From Mesostigma viride (taxonomy: Eukaryota; Streptophyta; Mesostigmatophyceae; Mesostigmatales; Mesostigmataceae), in NCBI GenBank assembly GCA_009746045.1, contig RPFO01000072.1, forward strand, positions 3,545,237-3,609,236: 64,000 nucleotides of DNA. The letters are read 5' to 3'. Made by a program: the position numbers and the translations under genes. The notes beneath the pieces were generated by a model that saw only the letters and a program-made list of their open reading frames with translations, was not told the origin of the DNA and ran no database searches. This document shows, piece by piece, positions 47,912-56,112 of this stretch (positions are counted from its first letter, which is position 1; each line of letters opens with the position of its first letter).

Positions 47912-48412
47912 TCAAGGAAGTGCCGGCAACTGAACCCTGTCAGTTATATCAGACACGCCAGTGATGACCTCGTTAAGGATCTGGCTTGTGTTAGTCTCCC
48001 CGCTCTCAATTTTTTGTACGATGTTTTGTGCAAGCATTTCCGCTTGGCGCAGGATGTCATCGGGGATGTTTCTAACACCGGTTCCGATCATCGAAAGTGT
48101 TGAAAGATATTGCCATATGGCGTCCTTCGTCCCTTGTGGCGCAGAGTCCCAGTGTTTTCCGATGTCGATCTCTTTCACGTATGGAATCGTTTTTGCCGCC
48201 TCTTGGAAAAACGATTCGTCTCTGGCCATGATCGAGGTCAAATGAGGCTCGACGGCGTCCATGAACGTGTTCAGAGGAAGTCTAGCATTGGCTTTCGAAG
48301 CGAGTGACACCGCAGTGCGTACTCCTGGAATGGATGTCTCGTCCGGAAAAGCCAAAGACAGCTCCTCAAGGAACATAGAAAGCATGTTGTTGAACGCCTG
48401 GATCGCAGACAT
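47912..48412 (-). CDS. NCLDV-type conserved small protein
   Basis: The protein has 166 residues, all-helical by composition. The pattern FLEELSLAFPDET, LASKANARLPLNTFMDAVEPHL and RDESFF is one I associate with a small conserved protein of many large DNA viruses, with no biochemical role I can name. The C-terminal part has amphipathic helices (ILRQAEMLAQNIVQKIE). The gene starts at 48412, divergent from the gene at 48491. Confidence 0.6.
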   Translation of the reverse strand: MSAIQAFNNMLSMFLEELSLAFPDETSIPGVRTAVSLASKANARLPLNTFMDAVEPHLTSIMARDESFFQEAAKTIPYVKEIDIGKHWDSAPQGTKDAIWQYLSTLSMIGTGVRNIPDDILRQAEMLAQNIVQKIESGETNTSQILNEVITGVSDITDRVQLPALP

Positions 48413-48490
48413 GGTTGGTTTATAGTAGAGGTCGTATGATTATTTACGCGTTCAAAACGAACCGCATTATTTCACTGACGACAAGTAGTA

Positions 48491-49120
48491 ATGGAAGTCA
48501 AAGTTCGCCTGGAAGGAAAAATTCACGCATGGAAGTTTCCGAACTCCATGGTGCAAAGTGTAATGACGAATCTCGGAGAAGACGCGGAAACGTGCAAGCG
48601 CGTCATCAAAAATATCGTCGTCCGACTAGCGAACGTTCTTGAAAGCAGAGAGTTAAGTGGGACCGTCACCGACGTCGAAGTTATATGTCTTATGCATATT
48701 CGAAGTCAGGAAAACCTCCCCGAATTCATTAGAAAATCCGTTACGGACGTTCTTTCGGGTTGGAAGGACGCTGAGGACAGCATCTCGCAGGAGGCGAGAA
48801 GAGGTCTTCGCGTCGCGGAGAGAATGATTCCGATTCTTCTGTCGTGCCAAAACCGCGACGAGTTTGAAAAGTACTTCACACAAGTTATCTATCCCAACCT
48901 CGAAGAAGGTCACGTACAATCCATTATCCGGTTCTTTACCGTTTTGGGCGATTGGGCTAATCGCGACGAGTCACCTGTAAAGGAAGATAGTCATTACCTG
49001 GAAAAGTACCTCCTCCGGATTTTCACGAACCACGTCGTTCCTTTCCTTGCTGTGAAAAAGCGCGAAGTTATTTCTAAACGGTTCGCGACAGCCGCGGATG
49101 TCATGAAGGAGTACGTCTAA
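48491..49120 (+). CDS. Unknown helical protein
   Basis: The protein has 209 residues. It starts with a short beta-like segment (MEVKVRLEGKIHAWKFP) and is then mostly helical (CKRVIKNIVVRLANVLES, VEVICLMHIRSQENLPEFI, YLEKYLLRIFTNHVVPFLAV). The frame is intact. No known domain is evident. It is followed after 48 bases by another plus-strand gene. Confidence 0.65.
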   Translation: MEVKVRLEGKIHAWKFPNSMVQSVMTNLGEDAETCKRVIKNIVVRLANVLESRELSGTVTDVEVICLMHIRSQENLPEFIRKSVTDVLSGWKDAEDSISQEARRGLRVAERMIPILLSCQNRDEFEKYFTQVIYPNLEEGHVQSIIRFFTVLGDWANRDESPVKEDSHYLEKYLLRIFTNHVVPFLAVKKREVISKRFATAADVMKEYV

Positions 49121-49168
49121 GAAGTTCGTTTTGACAACTTCATTTATTGTGATAATAAAAACTACATC

Positions 49169-49651
49169 ATGAGCGGCGCTCCTCTTACTCAAGCGTATAA
49201 CTTTACCCCGTCCGGTGAAACGGTGTCTTCCCACATGCCCGCACAGGCGATGGCGGTTGAGCCACAACAGCCCCCGCCTTTTCTTCACCCTGACAGTTCA
49301 GGCCGCGAACCCATCCACATTCCAGGGCCTCTTACCATCCCGCCCCCGAATCACGCGAGCGCACAAACGCAACATGTTCACCCACACCCCGGTCTTCACA
49401 GCATGCCACACCAACAGCACGCACAAATGGTTCAACAGCCCCCGATCCGGCGCGAAAGGCCTCCGGAACCTTCTTCTCAGAGTCTTCTTTTCGAAACTAG
49501 GATGCGACAAATAGCTGCCGAGGAATCGAGGGGAAACGTAATCATGTACATGGTCGTCGGGGCAGGCATCGCGTTCATCCTGGGTTATCTTTACAACAAC
49601 CGTTCCAACTTTGCGAAAGCGGTGGACCCCAACGCGTTCATGAGAGTTTGA
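49169..49651 (+). CDS. Pro/His/Gln-rich protein with C-terminal membrane anchor
   Basis: The protein has 160 residues. The first ~100 are disordered and rich in Pro, His and Gln (QPPPFLHPDSS, HVHPHPGLHSMPHQQHAQ); a helix (FETRMRQIAAEES) precedes one membrane segment (VIMYMVVGAGIAFILGYLY). The gtgataataaaaactac leader gives an AT-rich box before the start. A tail-anchored, His-rich protein of this type is common in virion membranes. Confidence 0.65.
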   Translation: MSGAPLTQAYNFTPSGETVSSHMPAQAMAVEPQQPPPFLHPDSSGREPIHIPGPLTIPPPNHASAQTQHVHPHPGLHSMPHQQHAQMVQQPPIRRERPPEPSSQSLLFETRMRQIAAEESRGNVIMYMVVGAGIAFILGYLYNNRSNFAKAVDPNAFMRV

Positions 49652-49670
49652 AAATTTTTTATGGTAGTGT

Positions 49671-49680
49671 ATTATATCAA
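49671..49680 (+). promoter_or_regulatory. AT box before the fibre-like gene
   Basis: The sequence attatatcaa lies 9 bases before the ATG at 49689 and matches the attatatta box before MCP3, suggesting late expression. Confidence 0.4.
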
Positions 49681-49688
49681 CGAACAAA

Positions 49689-52600
49689 ATGGCTCTCTGC
49701 GAGAACATGGGTGCTTCTAAGCTTAGAAAGATCGCCGTCAATGAGCTGTGGAGTGACGACTCGAACTCCGCCACCGTGCAGGACCTGAAGGTCTACGGTT
49801 GGGACAAGATCGATCTTATCCCAAACCGCTCTTCTGGTAACGACCCAAACAATCTGGTCACGATCCCACAATAAGGTTACTATTTATGGTGACCTCGCCG
49901 TCATGGGAGCGTTCACCAGCGGAGGCGCGGATGGAGCCACCATTGGCGACGTTAAGCGACAAACTATGTCTATGAGAAGGATTCTGACACCGCCGAGGCT
50001 GACAATGGTGCGATTCAGTCCATCTCGAACCACTTGCTTCTGAAGGCCCAGTCCTCCGCTTTCGAGGTCGTTATTGACGACTCGCGGCTGGTGGCGCACA
50101 AGGCCGCAAAGACTTCCCTCCATTCCGAGCCTGATGCGTTTGCTGTTCGCGGCGACAATGGCAACGAGAACCAGCAGGTGCTTCTCGGAATGGTGTATGA
50201 TATCGCGCACAAGACTGGCAGCCAGACCGGGTCCACGAACTGGCGTTCCGTCGTTGACGGTGGCGCCAACGATATGGAGCTGGTTTCGGACGCCCAGGTC
50301 CGCTTTCTGCGGATAGCTCGTCGACTGGTCGCGTTCGTCTGGCTGCCGGGTCTTCAGTCGAGATCTGTCCTTCGGTCGGGGCGGGAATCGTGGCCAGGAC
50401 CCCGACTCGAAGCTGATGATCACTCATTCCGTGGACCGGTTCGGCGCTAAGATCGCCGCGGTCTCAAAGGGCGGTGCTTCCAGCACCGGAGAGCACATCT
50501 GGATCACAGGTGACACGGCCGTTGCGAACTCGAGTGTTACCGTCGAGGAAGTCAAGTTCATCGACTCCTCTCTCTCAACGACCAACGCTGTTATCTCCTT
50601 GCAGGCACTGACTCTGTGGATCTCAAGAACGACGTTATTCTGACAAACTCGGCTGGCACCGCTGGGTCGATCACGACGTCCATTGTCCATGAATCTGACT
50701 TCGGAGTCGGGAGGCATCAACGTGGACGAGGTGAACGTGTCTTGGGTCTGGGATTTCCACCGATAACGCCGTCTGTCTCTGGACGCCCAGACCTCCGTCG
50801 ACATCACGAGTGACCTTATCCTCACCAACACGGCCGGAACGCGCGGGTAGCATTACCACCGCGGTGGTTCGCTTAACCTCACTTCTGCATCCGGGGGGGT
50901 CAACGTGGATGCGGTCAATGTGGTGGTTCCGCTATTTCCACTTCCAATGCTGTGCTGTCCCTTGACGCAGACTCGTCCGTTGACATCACGAGCGATCTTA
51001 TTCTCACCAACTCTGCGGGTACGGCCGGAAGCATCACCACCGCTACCGGTTTCTCTGGACCTTACTTCCGCCGCTGGGGTGTCAATGTCCAGGACGTAAA
51101 CGTGACTGGTTCCTCCGTTTCCACGACCAACGCGATCCTCGGACTTCAGGCGGCGACCTCGGTCAACGTGACCAGCGACCTCATTCTTCTGAACTCCGCG
51201 GGAGTCGCGGGCAGTGTCACCACTTCTGCGCGTCCGCTTAATCTGACCTCTACCGCCGGGGTGTGAACGTCCAGGACGTGAACGTGACCGGCGCTGCAGT
51301 CTCGACGACTCAGGCTGTGATGTCTCTCGAAGCGGCGACGTCGGTTGGATCATGAGCGACCTTATTTTGACCAACACGGCCGGAACCGCTGGTTCGGTCA
51401 CCACGTCCGTCGGTAGTCTTAATCTGACTTCCTTCAACGGAGACGTCACGTGGCAAGTGTCAAGGTCAATGGCGCAAGCATCTCCACACGTCTTTGTCAT
51501 CCATGTCCTTGGATCGCCTCCAACATCGCTATCCACTCCGACCTTGTCCTGACGAACACTGCGAACAGCGGTGGTGACATTACCACGTCTGTCGTCCTCT
51601 CAACCTCACTTCGCGTTTCCGGTGTGCGTGAACGTTCAGGACGTCAATGTACCGCGCTCGTCTATCACCACGGCTGAAGACGTCATGTCTCTGTCTGCCG
51701 CGATCTCGGTCGACGTTAACAGCGACTTGGTGCTGAAGAACGCCCTCGGCACTGCTGGCAAGATCACAACCTCGGTCGGGCCTCTTGAGCTGAGTTCCGC
51801 GACTGGCGATGTCACTATCATGGCAATCTCAGACATTCTCGGTGACGACCAATAGCATTAATCAGACCACCACGAATATCGCCATCACCGACAAGGTCAT
51901 TCCGTCTCTAAGCCGCGGACACCACCGTCTCTTCCTGGCCGTTTGACGCGGGAACTCCCAGCGTCGATATTCACCTCCTCCGTCTCTATGTCCGTTTCTG
52001 GAAGGCCGTTTTGAGGGGAGAAGGTCTCTATTCCCAGCTCTGGTGCTTTTGCGACTGCTACCAGTGCCCTGTACCCCGCGTCTCTCTCTGGTTTCCAGCT
52101 CTCCACCAACATAGACTATGCACTCCTCTGGTCAGCAGTTTCTTGATGGCGTACGGTAGCTTGCCGGAGCCTTCTACGCCTGAGCTTCGACGTGGCCAAC
52201 GATTGGATCGTCCTCAGCGATGGCACTCACTCCGCTCACCTCCCAGCCGGCCTCGTGCAGCCGGACGTCTCGTTCCATCTCGCTCTCCGCAGGGACCCTC
52301 AGACAAAGACCATCTTGGTCATGACCAACTGTTTCGAGGACCCTGACTGAGGCCGCCCCGGGCGACCTCGCGGCTCTGTACGAGCTCTCTCTCGCCCCGT
52401 CTGCCTCGATCTACTGGGTCACTTCGGTGGCGACACGTCATCCGCGGCTCTGAAGTACGACGACGTGCGTCTTTCTCTGTGACTAGCCCGACTAACGCCT
52501 CCTCTTCTGGCGCCGGTATGCTTGTGGAGAGGCGACAAGGTCAACAAACACCGAGATCGAGCGCTCCCTGAAGTGGAACGCCAATGCCCTCCAGGGACCG

Positions 52601-53541
52601 GCGACCACCAGGTTCGTACTGGCATATTCAGGGTGGTCCAGTTGATGCTCTCACGCACAATCGACACCTCTCTGCGCAAGGCTCCCGGTACTTCCGTCCT
52701 CCTTTCTTCCCTGCCACTCTCCACCACTGAAGTCGCGAAGTGGGCTTTTGACTCCGACCTTACGAGCGAGTTGGCAGCCTGGCCCTTATCGCCGCTGGCA
52801 CCAACGCCAGCAAGCGTTTCGAAACGGCGTTCTGAAGACCAACAACACCTCTCAGGCAACGGTTCTGCTTCCGTGACCAGCTCTACCCTTCCGAGCGGTA
52901 AACTCGAACATCACTGTTATCGCTCATGTGGCCCCTCAGTCCGCTCTCAACACTTCGAGCGCTAACGGTCTTGAGATCCTTGCGTACGGCAACAACACGA
53001 CCCCGGGCGCGTTCCTTCGCGTTTTCACTTCAGCTCTGGTAAGGCTGTCTGTTACCGACGGCACCATGACCGACGAGACCGTCCTCGGTTGTTGTCGGCC
53101 TCGCGCCTTTCGTTCTCGCCCTGCAGTTGGGAGTGGCGTTCCGAAGCTGTTCATCAACGCGTTGGAGCGCGTGGCTGTCGACCTCGAGTGTGTCCGGGCG
53201 TGTCAATCGTCACCAAGCGCCTCTCTCTCGGCGCCGACGTCCTGATGACCAAGGCAACGGATCTGTGGTTCGACGACGTTCGCGTGTGTGACACGATCGT
53301 GTCTGGCAACGGCCAGCTGTACAGTACCGCGACGATGTACGACGCAACCCCTGTTACGTCACGTACGGTTTCCGCATTGCTGACGACGAGTCGCCTCCAG
53401 ATAGTGAAGTCTCAGGGCTCTGACAGCTCCAAGCTTGTCCTCGGAAACCCTTACCCAGCCAACGCCGTCGGCGTGAACTCGATGGGCATGATCAACAGCG
53501 GCTCGGTCGACATCGTCACTGAGATGCTGAACAAGCCCTAA
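49689..53541 (+). pseudogene. Heavily broken fibre-type gene (paralogue of 56113-59012)
   Basis: The start (MALCENMGASKLRKIAV) matches the pattern of the intact-type fibre gene start (CENLSNMRLGSL), both followed by a DLI/LTP-type segment. From 49.9 to 51.9 kb there are tandem repeats of a ~150-200-base unit that code for motifs such as VNVQDVNVTGS, STTNA, and SDLILTNTAGTAGSVTTSVG. From ~52.0 to 53.5 kb lectin-like segments appear (FDVRVC-type, DLWFDDVRVC in the frame at 53089) and the end (VGVNSMGMINSGSVDIV) resembles the end of the other fibre. The frame changes dozens of times, every 80-250 bases, while genes on both sides are intact. A product cannot be made as it stands. Confidence 0.8.
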
Positions 53542-53605
53542 ACAAACGCGCGTTTTGCATGTAAAATAGTTCTGAATAATATAAAAACCACGTTCTGCGT
53601 CACGA

Positions 53606-54001
53606 ATGCCTCCGAATCTAGCTGATACTAGGCACTCTTCATTTTAGAAATGTTCAGACGCAGGCGTTTGTGGCGGCAAATGAAGACCGGAGTCAGACAT
53701 CTATGGTGCGCTTTCTCATGAAAGATGGCAAGAACTATGATGGTGCTTGACAAACCCGGTACGGATGTCGCTCTTAGTCCTGCCGTTGTTTTTGACAACA
53801 ACTCCGAGTCTCAGAACCGGGACGAACCAACTCCCAAGTCACTGCTATGGGAACAAGCGCGGGACGAACGGGTCGGCACCGGTAGCGGAAATAGGGTCGG
53901 GATCCACAAAGTACCGGCTCGTCGTAAACGGCAACGACGAACTGGAAATTCAAAAATTCGTGAACAATGTCTATTCGAAGACGGTCCAGGTCCTATCGTG
54001 A
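53606..54001 (+). pseudogene. Broken small fibre-like gene
   Basis: A start (MPPNLADTRHSS) is followed by several frame changes through VQTQAFVAANEDRS, VRFLMKDGKNYD and DVALSPAVVFDNNSES to a final frame that ends TKYRLVVNGNDELEIQKFVNN and a stop at 54001. The last piece resembles the short C-terminal tail segment of viral fibre or receptor-binding proteins. It sits between the broken fibre gene and the small paralogue at 54047, so these three may form one functional unit that has been lost or is badly assembled. Confidence 0.5.
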
Positions 54002-54046
54002 AGCCCGTTATCTCACGATCGGAAATTTTCGTCTTGTCTCTCAAAA

Positions 54047-54265
54047 ATGTCGAACGTTAATGAAATATCATTGGACGAACTCAACGTTGCGAAAAATGTC
54101 AAGTTAGGTACTCAAATGCAAGAATTACGAGGTCTGAATCCCCTTGATATCGGCATAGCGAGAATTTACTCCTGCAAAGACATTGATGCCGCACCTCGTC
54201 TTGAAGTTCAAACGAGAAATGCGAACGGGGAATACGAAATCATCGGCTGGATCTCATCCTCGTGA
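54047..54265 (+). CDS. Small unknown protein, paralogue of the gene at 4279
   Basis: The protein has 72 residues. NPLDIGIARIYS matches NPFDIGNHRIYS in the product of 4279-4530. The rest is beta-rich (RLEVQTRNANGEYEIIGW). It follows directly after the broken small fibre-like gene and precedes a membrane-anchored gene. The pairing with a distant paralogue supports that it is real. Confidence 0.6.
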   Translation: MSNVNEISLDELNVAKNVKLGTQMQELRGLNPLDIGIARIYSCKDIDAAPRLEVQTRNANGEYEIIGWISSS

Positions 54266-54297
54266 AATAATGGAAGCAACACTATATACATCGAACC

Positions 54298-54918
54298 ATG
54301 GACCCTGTAGCGGTGGTTTTAATCATCGTTCTCGTGATTTTCGTTACTATGTCCGCTCTGGTGGTCGTTACTAGAAACAACCCGGAGTTCGCCAAAAAGA
54401 TGCCCGCTTGGTGGGTGGAGTTCGCCGGAGGTACCGCGGCGACTGAAAAATCAACAGAGACGGAAAAGGCTCCGGCAGATTCCAAGACGGCGGAGGAGAA
54501 AGCCTTGATGAAGAAACAAAGGGAGGAAACCGTCAAGGCGGGTGTTCAAGAGGCCGTCGACTCTTTGGCAGTTCTTGATCTCGTATGGAAGAAAGCTTTG
54601 TCTACCGCCATTGAAAACCGCCTGAACCGTTTGCGGGAATCCCGTGATAGCATGAAACGAGGTTCAGAATCAAGGGCGGACGAAAACGATAAAGTAAACG
54701 TCCTTAAAGCGCAAAAAGATGCGCTTATTCTCCAGTTTAGTACTGATGTCCGCAAGGACCCAGTTCTCGTGTTGAGTGACTTGTTTTTAACATTGATTCC
54801 TGAGGTTGTGGAGGTGAGCCAGGACGCGATCAAAGACGCTGCTCTGAAACCCTCGGACTTTTTCCGCACCAAAGTGAACGAGTACGAGTTTGTGGATTAT
54901 ATTCTTGAAATTTATTAA
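54298..54918 (+). CDS. Membrane-anchored helical protein
   Basis: The protein has 206 residues. An N-terminal membrane segment (VAVVLIIVLVIFVTMSALVVV) is followed by an Ala/Glu/Lys-rich helical stretch (coiled-coil-like, residues 50-130) and a C-terminal helical domain ending FVDYILEIY. A box actatataca (54281-54290) lies 8 bases before the start. Anchor-plus-coil proteins of this form are typical virion membrane components. Confidence 0.65.
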   Translation: MDPVAVVLIIVLVIFVTMSALVVVTRNNPEFAKKMPAWWVEFAGGTAATEKSTETEKAPADSKTAEEKALMKKQREETVKAGVQEAVDSLAVLDLVWKKALSTAIENRLNRLRESRDSMKRGSESRADENDKVNVLKAQKDALILQFSTDVRKDPVLVLSDLFLTLIPEVVEVSQDAIKDAALKPSDFFRTKVNEYEFVDYILEIY

Positions 54919-54924
54919 TCAAAT

Positions 54925-55425
54925 ATGGCGACTGAACCGCCTCCTTCAACAAAAGACAAAGCATTAGATGTCACACATGTTGTTGCAACTGAGACGTATC
55001 GTTCTATATACCTTGCGGGAAACCCCGTCCTCATGATTACAGACATGGTTGGAATGTTTCTCGGAGCCGTGGGTGCTAAGAAAGTCGCGAATGTCATCAA
55101 CAAGGGCATTTCTGCCATTGTCGGTCACACCCCTTTTGGCGCGCTGTTCGGAAACTTGTTCAACAGAACACTGAGCGCCAAATGCAAGGCCCGGGCGATC
55201 TTGACCTTCGGTTTTAGCAATTGCAAGCCCCAAAAACCTAGAGTGTTGACTAAAGAAGAGGAGACGCTCGCACAGATGCCAGAGAGGTATTCGTTTAAAC
55301 CGTTGGAGTACGTCCCGGACACCAAAAAGGTTACATTCATTGACAAAATCCCGAGATACGATTCGTCCGCGCCGCTTGAAAAGCTTCCTGAAGAAAACAA
55401 AGACGCCAAATCGCTGACGAGCTAG
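54925..55425 (+). CDS. Unknown protein with Gly/Ala hydrophobic segment
   Basis: The protein has 166 residues. A middle segment (LMITDMVGMFLGAVGAKKVANVINKGISAIVGHTPFGALFG) is hydrophobic and glycine-rich and could insert in a membrane; the C-terminus is polar (YSFKPLEYVPDTKKVTFIDKIPRY). The ATG is 6 bases after the previous stop, so both may share a transcript. The frame is intact and ends convergent to the following minus-strand gene. Confidence 0.6.
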   Translation: MATEPPPSTKDKALDVTHVVATETYRSIYLAGNPVLMITDMVGMFLGAVGAKKVANVINKGISAIVGHTPFGALFGNLFNRTLSAKCKARAILTFGFSNCKPQKPRVLTKEEETLAQMPERYSFKPLEYVPDTKKVTFIDKIPRYDSSAPLEKLPEENKDAKSLTS

Positions 55426-55428
55426 CGC

Positions 55429-56067
55429 TCATTTTGGCGAACCGGGAGAAGTATTAATACCCTCTCCTATTTTTTCCTCCTCTTTGTCGGTCCTCGTCGT
55501 GCACGTTTCCTCAACTTCGATGCTAGCGTCGAACGTGAGTTCGATGTTAGCCCAAAGACACGTCTCGTGCACGACGAGAATCTTTTCGACAGAACACCCG
55601 CTTCGTTTCGGAGTACGAAAGAGGTGCAGACGTTTTCGATAGTCGGGATAGTACCTCCCATACGATAGCAACTGACCAATGCCTTCCATCCACTTATGAA
55701 ATGTCTTGACTTCGACAAGCAGCCTGTGCTTGGGGCTCAGAATGTCGATGATCCCCGCCGGACAGCGAACCTCTCGCACACCATCTAGTTCTGCCGCCAC
55801 GTGGCGCTGTATCTTCGTTTCGGCCAAGTCGTTGGGGCTGACCTCCGCATCGCTCACAACGACTTTGAAGTCCTGAAGACATTTTGCCGTGGCGTGGATC
55901 GAGACCGTGGTTCTTCCCAACTCCTTGTGATTTGTCAAGTAGAAATCCACGTCTTCTTCGTAGTTTGTTTTGAGATCTTTTAAAAAGTTTTTTTTACCTC
56001 CCACCTTTCTCATGGACTGCTCCGGGACGAGGAAAAAACCTTCCCGCGACGCTTTGGTTTCCTCCAT
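55429..56067 (-). CDS. PD-(D/E)XK nuclease-like protein
   Basis: The protein has 212 residues. It shows a PD-(D/E)XK nuclease core: E83 in DLAETKIQRHVAAEL, D108 in AGIIDILSP, E119-V-K121 in LLVEVKTF, then Q132-L-L-S-Y136 in the following helix, a layout seen in restriction-type and Holliday-junction-type nucleases. All acidic ligands for metal are present. In NCLDVs such proteins occur alone or fused to DNA-binding domains and may take part in repair, degradation or genome processing. The substrate is unknown. Confidence 0.65.
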   Translation of the reverse strand: MEETKASREGFFLVPEQSMRKVGGKKNFLKDLKTNYEEDVDFYLTNHKELGRTTVSIHATAKCLQDFKVVVSDAEVSPNDLAETKIQRHVAAELDGVREVRCPAGIIDILSPKHRLLVEVKTFHKWMEGIGQLLSYGRYYPDYRKRLHLFRTPKRSGCSVEKILVVHETCLWANIELTFDASIEVEETCTTRTDKEEEKIGEGINTSPGSPK

Positions 56068-56112
56068 CCGCTTTCGTCATTCGGAACCTGCAACCATTTA
56101 AGTTATGAATCA

